From Saprospiraceae bacterium (GTDB lineage: Bacteria; Bacteroidota; Bacteroidia; Chitinophagales; Saprospiraceae), in the NCBI GenBank assembly GCA_020436785.1, contig JAGQXC010000374.1, positions 1 through 41,022 on the forward strand: a DNA stretch of 41,022 nt, read 5' to 3'. The notes under the pieces are model-generated. The model worked only from the letters and a program-made list of their open reading frames with translations. It had not been told where the DNA came from and ran no database searches. This document shows positions 16,943-24,687 of the stretch, one piece after another. The position numbers were made by a program, and so were the translations under genes. How positions within the stretch are numbered: the stretch's first letter is position 1; the number at the start of each line of letters is the position of its first letter.

Positions 16943-17533
16943 ATGCGATTAATTTTTGCCACACATAATCCAAATAAAGTCCGGGAAATCCAGTCCATCG
17001 TTCCCGGCTATATTAAGATCCAGAGCCTTGCCGAACTGGATTACCACACGCCCATTATTGAATCGGGATTCAATCTGGAGGAGAATGCACTGATGAAAGC
17101 AAAAACGGTTTACGATCAGTTCAACCGGGCATGTTTTGCCGAAGATACCGGTTTGGAAATTGCCGCATTGCATGGGGCGCCGGGGGTGCATACGGCTCGA
17201 TTCGCCGGAGAAAATGCAACTGATGAGGAAAACATCCACAAAGTACTGGCTGAACTTGGTGAAGAGACGAACCGTAAAGCGAGATTCCGGACGATCATAG
17301 CCCTGGTCATGTCACCTGAAGAAATTTACATGTTTGAAGGTCTTTGTGTTGGGCACATCCTGAATGCTCCGCAAGGAAATCACGGATTCGGCTACGACCC
17401 CATTTTCCAACCGAACGGGTATGATAAAACGTTTGGTGAAATGACTGCTTCAGAAAAACAAGCGATCAGTCACCGGACCCATGCTTTTGAGAAAATGAAT
17501 ACTTTCCTGGTCAGATATAGAAGTCCAAGATAA
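16943..17533 (+). CDS. rdgB: RdgB/HAM1 non-canonical purine NTP pyrophosphatase
   Basis: A 196-residue Ham1 family enzyme. The N-terminal THNPNKVREIQSI (8-20) is the nucleotide-binding loop. GFNLEENALMKAKTV contains the metal-binding Glu, and CFAEDTGLEIAALHGAPGVH contains the catalytic Asp. GFGYDPIFQP and SHRTHAFEKM supply base recognition. It hydrolyses ITP, dITP and XTP to monophosphates, keeping deaminated purines out of DNA and RNA. The 3' end overlaps the 3' end of the convergent prenyltransferase gene by 23 bp. Length is typical. Confidence 0.95.
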   Translation: MRLIFATHNPNKVREIQSIVPGYIKIQSLAELDYHTPIIESGFNLEENALMKAKTVYDQFNRACFAEDTGLEIAALHGAPGVHTARFAGENATDEENIHKVLAELGEETNRKARFRTIIALVMSPEEIYMFEGLCVGHILNAPQGNHGFGYDPIFQPNGYDKTFGEMTASEKQAISHRTHAFEKMNTFLVRYRSPR

Positions 17534-18377
17534 CCAGGGTTCCGAAGACCACACTTGCGATGCCGTTAAAGGTAAAAAACGCCAAATTCACTTTGGTCAA
17601 CCCATATTTGCGGATGATGCGATGCTGATAGATCAGCATGACGATGAACAGGAGCACTCCAAACCAGAAAAGGACAAACAATCCCGGATAAACCTTCACC
17701 ATAAAATATCCGGTAATTATCAGGATCATTGCAGCAAGCAGGTGTGCTCCACGGGCGTACCCCAGCGCTTTGTCGCGGCCAAGCCAGGCAGGCAATGACT
17801 TCAAATTCAGAGACTTGTCAAAATCCTCATCTTGAAGGGCATAAATGATATCAAATCCGGAGACCCACAGCAGGACCACCATTCCCAATAAAACCGGCCA
17901 ATAGGCAAAATGACCGGTGACGGCCAGATAGGCACCAACCGGTGCCAATCCCAGGCCCGCTCCCAGTACAAAATGTGACAATGGGGTGATTCGTTTCATG
18001 TAGCTGTACCCGAGAATCACAAATAAGGCAACCGGAGACAACAGGAAACACCAGATGTTGATAAAATAAGTGGCCGCAATAAACAAGGTAATGTTGAGCA
18101 AGATAAACCATCCCACCGATCTCCGGGATAATACGCCGGCGGGCAGCTCGCGGTTTTGGGTTCTGGGATTTTTAGCATCGACATCCTGGTCAGCCCAACG
18201 ATTAAAAGCCATGGCTGCATTGCGGGCGGTGACCATACAAGTTATTACCAGAGCCAACAACCGCCAGGGAAATCCTCCTGTGGTATCCTGATAGCCAAGG
18301 AAGAACCCCACCAATGCAAATGGCAGGGCAAATACGGTGTGACTGATTTTCACTAGGGACAAAAACTTCCGGACCAC
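17511..18377 (-). CDS. mqnP: UbiA-family prenyltransferase, probable menaquinone (MqnP-type) enzyme
   Basis: A 288-residue integral membrane protein with about eight spans. The first Asp-rich motif is FNRWADQDVDAKNPRTQNRE and the second is GFDIIYALQDEDFDKSLNLK; both bind Mg and prenyl diphosphate. The sequence matches the UbiA/MqnP branch, which attaches the polyprenyl tail to an aromatic acid. With mqnA and mqnE in the same window, 1,4-dihydroxy-6-naphthoate is the likely acceptor rather than 4-hydroxybenzoate. The only upstream ATG (18440) lies inside the terminator of the preceding gene. The GTG at 18377 gives VVRKFLSLVKISHTVFALPF, which matches family N-termini, so I use it. The symbol rests on pathway context. 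Confidence 0.88.
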   Translation of the reverse strand: MVRKFLSLVKISHTVFALPFALVGFFLGYQDTTGGFPWRLLALVITCMVTARNAAMAFNRWADQDVDAKNPRTQNRELPAGVLSRRSVGWFILLNITLFIAATYFINIWCFLLSPVALFVILGYSYMKRITPLSHFVLGAGLGLAPVGAYLAVTGHFAYWPVLLGMVVLLWVSGFDIIYALQDEDFDKSLNLKSLPAWLGRDKALGYARGAHLLAAMILIITGYFMVKVYPGLFVLFWFGVLLFIVMLIYQHRIIRKYGLTKVNLAFFTFNGIASVVFGTLVILDFYI

Positions 18378-18403
18378 GTTGACGTAATTTGGTTGGCTAA
18401 CAT

Positions 18404-18443
18404 AAAAAAAATGCCCATGGAAGCAGAGCACCACGGGCATTTT
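18404..18443 (-). terminator. Rho-independent terminator after the DUF1573 lipoprotein gene
   Basis: Read on the minus strand, AAAATGCCCGTGG pairs with CCATGGGCATTTT (one G-U pair), followed by a run of eight T. It lies 22 bp after the stop at 18465 and ends 27 bp before the GTG start of the prenyltransferase gene. Confidence 0.8.
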
Positions 18444-18464
18444 CTTTCGTATGCGATATCGATA

Positions 18465-18974
18465 TTATCCTTCTTTTTTCACCACTTCACCTTTCAAAGT
18501 GACCTTGGTCTGTGCAGGATTTGTGTTGGCCGTAACCGTAATCGGTTTGCTTTGGGTACCTGATTTTCCACGGCTGTTGAATTCAACTGAAATTTCACCA
18601 GTTTCACCAGGAGCAACCGGATCGGTCGGCTTCTTGGGAACGGTACAGCCACAAGTAGAACGGGCATCGGTAACGATCAGAGGCTCAGAGCCGGTATTCT
18701 TAAATTTGAATACGTGCGTAACCACTTCACCTTCCGAAACGGTACCAAAATCAAACTCATCTTCCATCCACTGAATCGAGGTGGTTGGACCAGCGGGAAT
18801 TGCCGGCGTTGATGGAGTGGTCACCGGAGTTGCCTCACCGGCAGGAGAGGTACTGGCCGCATTGCTTTCCAGCGCCTCGCGGGCTTCATCACGAGCTTCC
18901 GATGAACTGTCGCTTTTACAAGCAACCACAAAAAGACCAAAAGCTAAAAAAAGAATTGATGCAAAACTTTTCAT
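18465..18974 (-). CDS. DUF1573 lipoprotein
   Basis: 169 residues. A lipoprotein signal ends in FVVAC (Cys at about 19), followed by a Ser/Glu-rich and a Pro/Thr-rich linker to about residue 65. The DUF1573 domain begins at EDEFDFGTVSEGEVVTHVFK and contains NTGSEPLIVTDARSTCGCTV and PGETGEISVEFNSRGKSG. This Ig-like beta domain, with its conserved CGCT, is very common in Bacteroidota envelope proteins; its function is unknown. Transcribed alone, with a clear -7 box upstream and a terminator downstream. Confidence 0.92.
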   Translation of the reverse strand: MKSFASILFLAFGLFVVACKSDSSSEARDEAREALESNAASTSPAGEATPVTTPSTPAIPAGPTTSIQWMEDEFDFGTVSEGEVVTHVFKFKNTGSEPLIVTDARSTCGCTVPKKPTDPVAPGETGEISVEFNSRGKSGTQSKPITVTANTNPAQTKVTLKGEVVKKEG

Positions 18975-19001
18975 TGTCTAGGGTTTTAAATTTTCAAGTT
19001 A

Positions 19002-19031
19002 CAAAAATAGCACGATTTACATATCTCGAAA
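19002..19031 (-). promoter_or_regulatory. Promoter of the DUF1573 lipoprotein gene
   Basis: On the minus strand, 19009-19002 reads TATTTTTG, an exact TAnnTTTG, with TTTC (19031-19028) 18 bases upstream as a near-match to the -33 TTTG. The predicted leader to the ATG at 18974 is about 20 nt. Confidence 0.55.
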
Positions 19032-19164
19032 GAATAACATATGAAAATGTTTTCTGTCCAATGTATGCACTACAAAGGTAATGCCTGATGCTATTATTCA
19101 ACGTTAAGCATTGAGCAAGAATTGTTAATAAGGCGTTAACATCAAATATTTTACTATCTTAGGT

Positions 19165-19275
19165 CGCTGAAATGAGAAAAGGTCCCTAGAACTTTATCTA
19201 GAAACCTTTCCATTCCGGATATGAGAGCTAAAAGAAATTGTTCATTTACTAGGCGAATGAAATCATTCGCTTTTT
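19165..19275 (+). ncRNA. Candidate small RNA with its own terminator
   Basis: The first stem-loop is AAAGGT (19178-19183) with ACCTTT (19204-19209), extended by CTAGA/TCTAG (19186-19190 with 19197-19201) across a symmetrical internal loop. The 3' end is the terminator at 19253-19275. A weak promoter, TTG (19122-19124) 22 bases before TATTTTAC (19147-19154), would start a transcript near 19160-19170. No known RNA family is recognised, and 5' and 3' ends are approximate. Confidence 0.4.
19253..19275 (+). terminator. Plus-strand rho-independent terminator with no upstream gene
   Basis: GCGAATGA (19253-19260) and TCATTCGC (19263-19270) are perfect arms followed by TTTTT. There is no T run on the minus side, so it acts on plus-strand transcripts only. 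Confidence 0.6.
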
Positions 19276-19389
19276 ACTTTTCCCACCAACCTGCCAAGGT
19301 CGTATCATTCTGCAAATCCTACCGATGACAGCGTATCCTGATGGAATGCATCGGATTTGAAATATTGCTACCGGCATCCTAAAAGATCG

Positions 19390-19522
19390 ATCGGAAACTC
19401 AGTTTTACTTGGGAATTGCATTATATTTACAGATTCTCTGAGTAATGCGGTTTTTCCGATTTCATGATTCGAAGGAGACTCAGCGTTTTACGAAACCTGC
19501 CTGAGTCTCCTTCTTTTTTTTT
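19390..19522 (+). ncRNA. Candidate attenuator-like or small RNA
   Basis: Four alternating complementary segments are present: ACTCAG (19397-19402), CTGAGT (19438-19443), ACTCAG (19478-19483) and CTGAGT (19501-19506). Segments 1:2 and 3:4 can pair, or 2:3 can pair instead and break the terminator formed by 3:4. This is the geometry of a transcription attenuator, yet no plus-strand gene follows. If the possible TATATTTA -7 box (19422-19429) is used, the transcript would begin near 19435 and contain only segments 2-4. Confidence 0.4.
19471..19522 (+). terminator. Strong plus-strand terminator with no upstream gene
   Basis: GAAGGAGACTCAG (19471-19483) and CTGAGTCTCCTTC (19501-19513) are perfect 13 bp arms followed by nine T. 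The minus strand has no T run after the stem. Confidence 0.85.
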
Positions 19523-19606
19523 GTACAGGCTATGTTCTAAGAGATTGATCGCAACCAGGGACGAACCGCTTTTCTCCCAATTCAAAACCATCCTATCTGC
19601 TCCCAA

Positions 19607-19644
19607 AAGGATCTTTTTGATCTTGCACAAGATCAAATATCCCT
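19607..19644. repeat. Near-perfect palindrome / stable hairpin
   Basis: TTTGATCTTG (19616-19625) and CAAGATCAAA (19628-19637) are perfect 10 bp arms around a central CA. The stem can extend outward through GGAT/ATCC and AA/TT with small bulges. It could be a protein-binding operator or an RNA hairpin. No gene start is close by. Confidence 0.55.
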
Positions 19645-19871
19645 TGGTCTTGATTTTTCTGCCAATAATGATGATTTGCTTAATCATTTCTCTCTGACTC
19701 ATTGCGGTTTGCTTCCACGAAGCTAATCATGGTGGGAATACCGTGAAAATCAATAAATGGAACCAATGTGATGGCCAAACCTCGGTTTAAAGCAAATAAA
19801 CTATTAAAATTCAACGGATTGAGTCACTTCAGATTGTGGCCCTCCAAGAGCCCGGACCCTTAAAATTGATC

Positions 19872-21506
19872 CTATTTTGACCTGATGTAGTCGATGAAAT
19901 CCTGTTTTCCCAGGACATTGAGGCATTCACTGCGCTTTAGTCCGGCTTTGCGGGCAGCGGTGATTCCATAGGTTATGTCTTCATATCCACGCACGCTGTG
20001 TGCATCCGGATTAATGGCAATACGCACTCCTTTATCACAGGCATATGGAATCCAGGTCCAATCGATATCCAGCCGGAAGGGATTTGCATTGAGTTCAATG
20101 CTCACCTGGTTGGATGCGCAGGCATCAATAACTTTTTGATGATTGACCGGATAACCGGCTCGGGATAATAAGAGCCGCCCGGTCAGGTGGCCAAGAATAT
20201 GCACGTTGGGGTGTTCGATGGCGCGGATCAAGCGATTGGTCGCTTTTTCCTCATCCATCTTGAGCTGGGCATGAATCGATGCGATCACCACCTCAAATTC
20301 ACGCAGGACATCCGAATCGTAATCCATAGACCCGTCCGTGAGAATGTCGCACTCGATGCCTTTCAAAATGGTGAACGCATGATTGCGATTCCAGGCATCG
20401 ATGGCATCCCACTGATTCCGTAGTCGATCGACGGTCAAACCGTTGGCATACACCGCACTCTTGCTGTGATCGGTTATTACCAGGTATTCGTATCCTGATG
20501 ATTTTGCTGCAGCAGCCATCTCATCAAGGGAATTGATTCCATCGCTGTACGTCGTGTGCACGTGGATCATTCCTTTGATGTCACTTGCACGGATCAACGC
20601 ATCTGGATCGAAGGTCGAATAATCCGGAATCCGGAGGTCCCGGCATTCGGGTGTGATGTAAGGAAGCTGTAATGCATTGAATACTTCTGCTTCGGATTGA
20701 AAAGGCTGGGCGGGCATTTCGAAAGATTCCCACATGTGGCCTCCGGTCGTTTTCGCCAATTCGCTGCCCCAGTTTGCGTCATCTGCACCATAAAACCGCA
20801 CTGGGTAAATCTCATCAAAAATACCAGCCAGTTCACCATTGCTTTGCTGGTAACTGGTAAACAACTCACTGGCCCACGTTCCAATTTGCTTCAATTGAAC
20901 CGTAGGTACTAAAAATGCTATTTCGGAAAGAACTTGCATGCGGCGTCGGAAGTCTCCGGTGGGCTGCCCTTCCCATTCCGGCACGATGGCTTTGATGCGT
21001 GTAAGAAGGCGCTCCGCCACCACATCAAGTGTCGCCAGACGAAACTGCCCCTTTGCTTCCTGGAAATACTGGATCTTCTGCAGAATGTCTTCCTGGGTCT
21101 TGACACCAAATCCGGGTAGTTCCAGAAGGCGATTTTCCAGAATGGCATAACGCAACTCTCCGACGGATTCGATCTGCAAGTGGTCGTACAGCATGCGGAT
21201 TTTTTTCGGTCCGAGACCTCTTATGGTTAGCATTTCCTGCACTCCGGCAGGAGTCATATCCTGGTATTTACGCAGCGTCCGCATTTCCCCGTGATCTTCC
21301 AATTCACGGATCTTCCCAGCCACGGCACTTCCGATGCCTTTGATGGACTGCAACTGCTCCTCCGTTAATGTTCCGACTTCTTCATTTAACTTGCGAAGGG
21401 TGGCATAAACATTTTGATACGTGCGAATCTTAAACGGATTTTCACCATGAAACTCCATCAATTGGGCCAGCTCCTGAAACTTACTTCCAATCTCCTTATT
21501 GGTCAT
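19872..21506 (-). CDS. PolX-like protein: HhH plus degenerate polymerase palm plus intact PHP domain
   Basis: 544 residues with PolX architecture. Residues 1-150 are the 8-kDa-like and HhH region (SIKGIGSAVAGKIREL, TIRGLGPKKIRMLYDHL, ELPGFGVKTQEDIL). Residues ~155-285 are the palm-like part. Residues ~305-544 are the PHP phosphoesterase: HVHTTYSDG (315-323), ITDHS (344-348), GIECDIL (383-389), SIHAQ (410-414), LGHLTGR and NPDAH (499-503). PolX is a base-excision-repair polymerase with a 3'-5' exonuclease. Here the metal-binding DxD of the palm is replaced: after GDFRRRM the sequence is LSEIAFLV, with Glu195 and Ala197 where two Asp belong. The protein is therefore predicted to keep the nuclease and lose the polymerase. 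Its start overlaps the end of the DUF4340 gene by 11 bp. Confidence 0.9.
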   Translation of the reverse strand: MTNKEIGSKFQELAQLMEFHGENPFKIRTYQNVYATLRKLNEEVGTLTEEQLQSIKGIGSAVAGKIRELEDHGEMRTLRKYQDMTPAGVQEMLTIRGLGPKKIRMLYDHLQIESVGELRYAILENRLLELPGFGVKTQEDILQKIQYFQEAKGQFRLATLDVVAERLLTRIKAIVPEWEGQPTGDFRRRMQVLSEIAFLVPTVQLKQIGTWASELFTSYQQSNGELAGIFDEIYPVRFYGADDANWGSELAKTTGGHMWESFEMPAQPFQSEAEVFNALQLPYITPECRDLRIPDYSTFDPDALIRASDIKGMIHVHTTYSDGINSLDEMAAAAKSSGYEYLVITDHSKSAVYANGLTVDRLRNQWDAIDAWNRNHAFTILKGIECDILTDGSMDYDSDVLREFEVVIASIHAQLKMDEEKATNRLIRAIEHPNVHILGHLTGRLLLSRAGYPVNHQKVIDACASNQVSIELNANPFRLDIDWTWIPYACDKGVRIAINPDAHSVRGYEDITYGITAARKAGLKRSECLNVLGKQDFIDYIRSK

Positions 21507-22431
21507 GATCGACGAGATCCAGAAATGACCGGATCACTGTTTGATAAAGCTGAGAACTGTCCGAGCTGAAATAAGCCTGGGGGTTCACTGAGGAGTGGAA
21601 AACAAACGGATGCGCACCGGCATCCTGATAACATTCAATGTGTACCGGTTCCAGTTGCTGATTGGTTGTTACATCCAGCGCATAAGCCGGCGATTGCCCG
21701 GTGGGTCGAAAATCATCGGCGAAGTTCGTTCCATTCAGAAAGCGCAGCCCGGAAAGATAATTTGCAACTGAAGCAGAATCCAGAGGGGTCCCTCCCATGG
21801 CCCATTGACCATTGGCATCTTTGATCAGCGCATAATTACCTGGCATTCCGGTTCCCTGTAAAGTCAAGGATTTTACATCGGCCGGGGATATTGCCGCCAG
21901 CGTCTTGTCACGGAATGAATTGAAGTCACGGGTAAAGCTCATACTCAGGAATCCATCGACGGCATACACGGCATTCTCTCCGGATTTGCGTACGTAAGAA
22001 GTCCCAGACCGGGTGGCTTGATTGAAAGCAAACCTCCCGATCATCAAATCGGCGAGGGTCTTCCCCTTCCCGGTTGCAATCACCTGCGTACCGGAAGTAT
22101 CGGTCACCTCATAATCGGCCCATTTGTCCGGAGAGGTGGTAATGATTCGTTGAGACTGAATGGAAGCCAAACTGCCGATTACACCCTGAGCAGCTGATTT
22201 TAAAGCCGGCGCTTCATTCCCTTGCCCATCTTCAACCTTCCAACTGCTGCCATCGCGGGTGAGTGTGACGGTACCGCTTTTACCGGTCATCACTATCTTG
22301 TCAACAACTGCCGTATCCAGCGTGAGAATGTTTGAATCAAAATTACGTTCGCCCTTTCCGGCAATCATCCGGCCCAGCAGGTACAAGGCTACCAGGACAA
22401 CCAATAGTATTGCTAATCTTTTGTTGTTCAT
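21496..22431 (-). CDS. DUF4340 domain protein, membrane-anchored
   Basis: 311 residues with an N-terminal signal anchor (LAILLVVLVALYLLGRMI, ~5-22) and a large periplasmic part. It is built of repeated short beta segments (KIVMTGKSGTVTLTRDGSSW, KTLADLMIGRFAF, YVRKSGENAVYAVDGFLS, FRDKTLAAISPADVKSLTLQ), which is the DUF4340 pattern of duplicated beta-rich units. DUF4340 genes in Bacteroidota and other phyla regularly follow GldG-type genes, as here (22 bp gap). It probably forms part of the same envelope complex. Biochemical role unknown. Confidence 0.88.
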   Translation of the reverse strand: MNNKRLAILLVVLVALYLLGRMIAGKGERNFDSNILTLDTAVVDKIVMTGKSGTVTLTRDGSSWKVEDGQGNEAPALKSAAQGVIGSLASIQSQRIITTSPDKWADYEVTDTSGTQVIATGKGKTLADLMIGRFAFNQATRSGTSYVRKSGENAVYAVDGFLSMSFTRDFNSFRDKTLAAISPADVKSLTLQGTGMPGNYALIKDANGQWAMGGTPLDSASVANYLSGLRFLNGTNFADDFRPTGQSPAYALDVTTNQQLEPVHIECYQDAGAHPFVFHSSVNPQAYFSSDSSQLYQTVIRSFLDLVDHDQ

Positions 22432-22453
22432 AAGCTATGATTTCACCAAGCGA

Positions 22454-23938
22454 TTATCCAAAGTTTTCTTGCATCCGTTTGACCCTGATCGCCCGCTGAC
22501 GTTGCGAACGAATGAATCCGTAAAGGATGATCAAAACGATCGGGAGAAGAAAATTAAGCCATTTGATCAATGTACGGGTCCCATCTTCTATATCGTCGAT
22601 TGGCCGGGTAACCACCGCCTTGGTCCGTAAGCTGACCAGTCCGGTGTCGTCACAGAGGTAATCGACCGTGTTGGAAAGCAGATTGACATTATCCGGAAGC
22701 GCACCTTGCTGGCCACTCACGGCGAAATCCCCATCGGTATAGACCACCAGGCGAGATGATATGCCACTGCGTAATTGCTGCACCATGGCACCTACCGTCA
22801 ATTTATGCATGGGGAAATCACTATCCTGCCATTTACGATTGATGTCAAAATAAACCGGTGCCCGTTCAATTCCTGAATTCTGAGAGGTCTCCAGGATAGA
22901 AGTAAATTGTTGTGTACTGTCCCCGGACGGCCGGATAGGACTTGCAAACTGCAACATAACCTGTTCCAGTCCATCCGTAATCGGATTTCCATTGAACGAT
23001 TGGATCATGGGCAGGTATGGGAATTGAACCGGAAAGCGCATTATGCTCTGTTGTACGGTTACCGTCCCGCATTTCGCGTCAATGATGAATGCCGGCTCCA
23101 CCTGCATGCCCTGAGTTTGTAACCAGGTCGTCATGTCCTGATTGGTGGGCGATCCCTGGGCAGTTTGAAAATTACCTTCCACGGCATCGTATGCGATAAT
23201 GACCTGACCACCCTTGTTGAGATAATCCGAGACTTTGGCAAACCGGTCGGGAGCAATGCTGTCAACAGGCTTGATCCATAAAACCGCTTTATAACGTGGT
23301 GCAATTTCATTGGCGGTGGCCAGATTAACGGTTTCGATCGAGTACTGCACCGACAACGATTGATACAACTGACCCAATTGTTGCAGATCGGGCTCACCCT
23401 GACCCTGGATGATCCCGACAAAAGGCTTGTCGGAAACAGTCATCTTTTTGATATTGGTGGTCAGATCATACTCCATCGAGGTTCCCGGTTGAATGAATGG
23501 AATGACCTCCTCCTGATCCCCATATTTCAGGACAGCTGCCAGGAAAGCCTTCTGTTGTTTGGACTGATCTTTTTCCCTTACCGAGATCATGATCGGTTGT
23601 ATCCCTTGCTGGGCCAACTTGTTCTCCAATTCAGGATCAGTGCCCGGATCGATGAATTCATAATTGACATTCCCCTTCGATCGCGTGGCATATTCGGCCA
23701 GCATTTCTTTAAAATCCTGTTTTGTTTTTAAAATGTCGGCGGGAAGGTCCGTAGAAAAATAGGCCGTAATGGTTACAGGATCCGACAAGTTTTTAAGGAC
23801 ATTTTTGGTGGCCTTACTCAAGGTGTACTGCTTTTCCTTGGTGATGTCAAACCTTAAAAAATACCGGTTGCTGAGTATATTGATCATGATCAAAATACCG
23901 GTAATCAACAAGGCGGAAATGGTTACATTTTTCTTCAT
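22454..23938 (-). CDS. GldG-family ABC transporter accessory protein
   Basis: 494 residues with N-terminal (ISALLITGILIMINILSNRY) and C-terminal (LLPIVLIILYGFIRS) membrane spans. Between them is a long periplasmic region with the GldG/IFT52-like pattern: FDITKEKQYTLSKATKNVL near the N-terminus, then VTITAYFSTDLP, VNYEFIDPGTDPELENKLAQ, GTSMEYDLTTNIKKM, VGIIQGQGEP and LNKGGQVIIAYDAV. The genes follow the order ATPase, permease, GldG, the same set as gldA-gldF-gldG required for gliding in Flavobacterium. Paralogous sets of this kind exist in non-gliding bacteria, so a gliding role is not shown. It starts 19 bp after the permease stop. Confidence 0.9.
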   Translation of the reverse strand: MKKNVTISALLITGILIMINILSNRYFLRFDITKEKQYTLSKATKNVLKNLSDPVTITAYFSTDLPADILKTKQDFKEMLAEYATRSKGNVNYEFIDPGTDPELENKLAQQGIQPIMISVREKDQSKQQKAFLAAVLKYGDQEEVIPFIQPGTSMEYDLTTNIKKMTVSDKPFVGIIQGQGEPDLQQLGQLYQSLSVQYSIETVNLATANEIAPRYKAVLWIKPVDSIAPDRFAKVSDYLNKGGQVIIAYDAVEGNFQTAQGSPTNQDMTTWLQTQGMQVEPAFIIDAKCGTVTVQQSIMRFPVQFPYLPMIQSFNGNPITDGLEQVMLQFASPIRPSGDSTQQFTSILETSQNSGIERAPVYFDINRKWQDSDFPMHKLTVGAMVQQLRSGISSRLVVYTDGDFAVSGQQGALPDNVNLLSNTVDYLCDDTGLVSLRTKAVVTRPIDDIEDGTRTLIKWLNFLLPIVLIILYGFIRSQRQRAIRVKRMQENFG

Positions 23939-23956
23939 GGTCCGGAAGTTTTGAAC

Positions 23957-24670
23957 TTAACGGTTTTTGATCGCCAGTTCGGCAAAGAATATTCCTATGG
24001 CACTGATCGAAAAGAAATAGATCAGATCTTTTGAATCCAGCACTCCACGCTTAATCGAATCAAAATGGGTATTTATGCTCAGTGTATTCAGTAACTCCCC
24101 GATGAACCCGGTAGTCCCACCGGAAAGCATGTCAAAAATAAACTGGAAACAAATACCGATGATCAGCGCCAGGATAAATGCCACGATCTGATTATTAGTC
24201 ACCGAACTCGCAAATAACCCGATTCCGATGTATGCCGAACTTAGCAGGACCAAACCGAGGTATCCGCTGATGGTTGCACCGTGGTCCATATTGCCCAGTC
24301 GACTAACCGTCACGTAATACGGGATGGTAAACAATAGCGCAATGATCACCAGTAACAGGCAACCTAAATATTTACCCAGTACGACTTCCCGGTCCGAGAC
24401 ATCCTTGGTCAATAAGAGTTCAATGGTCCCGGTCTTCTTCTCCTCGGCCAGCATGCGCATGGTCAATGCCGGAATGAAAAAGAACAGGGTCCATTTGGCA
24501 GTTTCGAAAAAGGCAAGCAAATCGGCTTGTTTCCGGAAAAACACATCCGAGCCCTGCAACCAGGTAAAAAACCCGGTAAAACCCAGAAATGCCACCAGGA
24601 TCAGGTAGGCAACCAGGGAATCGAAAAATGAGTTCAGTTCGCGTTTTGCGATGATCCAAACTTTCTCCAT
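23957..24670 (-). CDS. ABC transporter permease, GldF-like
   Basis: A 237-residue ABC-2 type permease with six predicted spans (for example YLILVAFLGFTGFFTWL, FFIPALTMRMLAE, CLLLVIIALLFTIPYYV, GLVLLSSAYIGIGLFAS, IVAFILALIIGICFQF, FFSISAIGIFFAELAI). RMLAEEKKTGTIELLLTKDV is the conserved cytoplasmic coupling segment of this family. It pairs with the ATPase 18 bp upstream and the GldG-like protein downstream. The exported substrate is unknown. Confidence 0.9.
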   Translation of the reverse strand: MEKVWIIAKRELNSFFDSLVAYLILVAFLGFTGFFTWLQGSDVFFRKQADLLAFFETAKWTLFFFIPALTMRMLAEEKKTGTIELLLTKDVSDREVVLGKYLGCLLLVIIALLFTIPYYVTVSRLGNMDHGATISGYLGLVLLSSAYIGIGLFASSVTNNQIVAFILALIIGICFQFIFDMLSGGTTGFIGELLNTLSINTHFDSIKRGVLDSKDLIYFFSISAIGIFFAELAIKNR

Positions 24671-24687
24671 AATGGTTTGGTTTAGAA

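Larger units (their letters stand above)
19010..19871. other. Long non-coding interval with several RNA-like structures
   Basis: About 860 bp between the DUF1573 promoter and the end of the PolX-like gene. No open frame looks coding: the two longest (about 19464-19697 plus and 19427-19702 minus) run across a strong terminator and have no family features. Two plus-strand terminators (19253-19275, 19471-19522) with no gene before them, a stem-loop at 19178-19209 and a palindrome at 19607-19644 point to small RNAs. From 19650 to 19871 I see nothing definable. Confidence 0.6.

Noticed and set aside
19427-19702. Overlapping 77- and 91-codon frames on opposite strands in the large gap
   Set aside because: Both read straight through a 13 bp terminator stem and T/A run, have no start context and no similarity that I can see.
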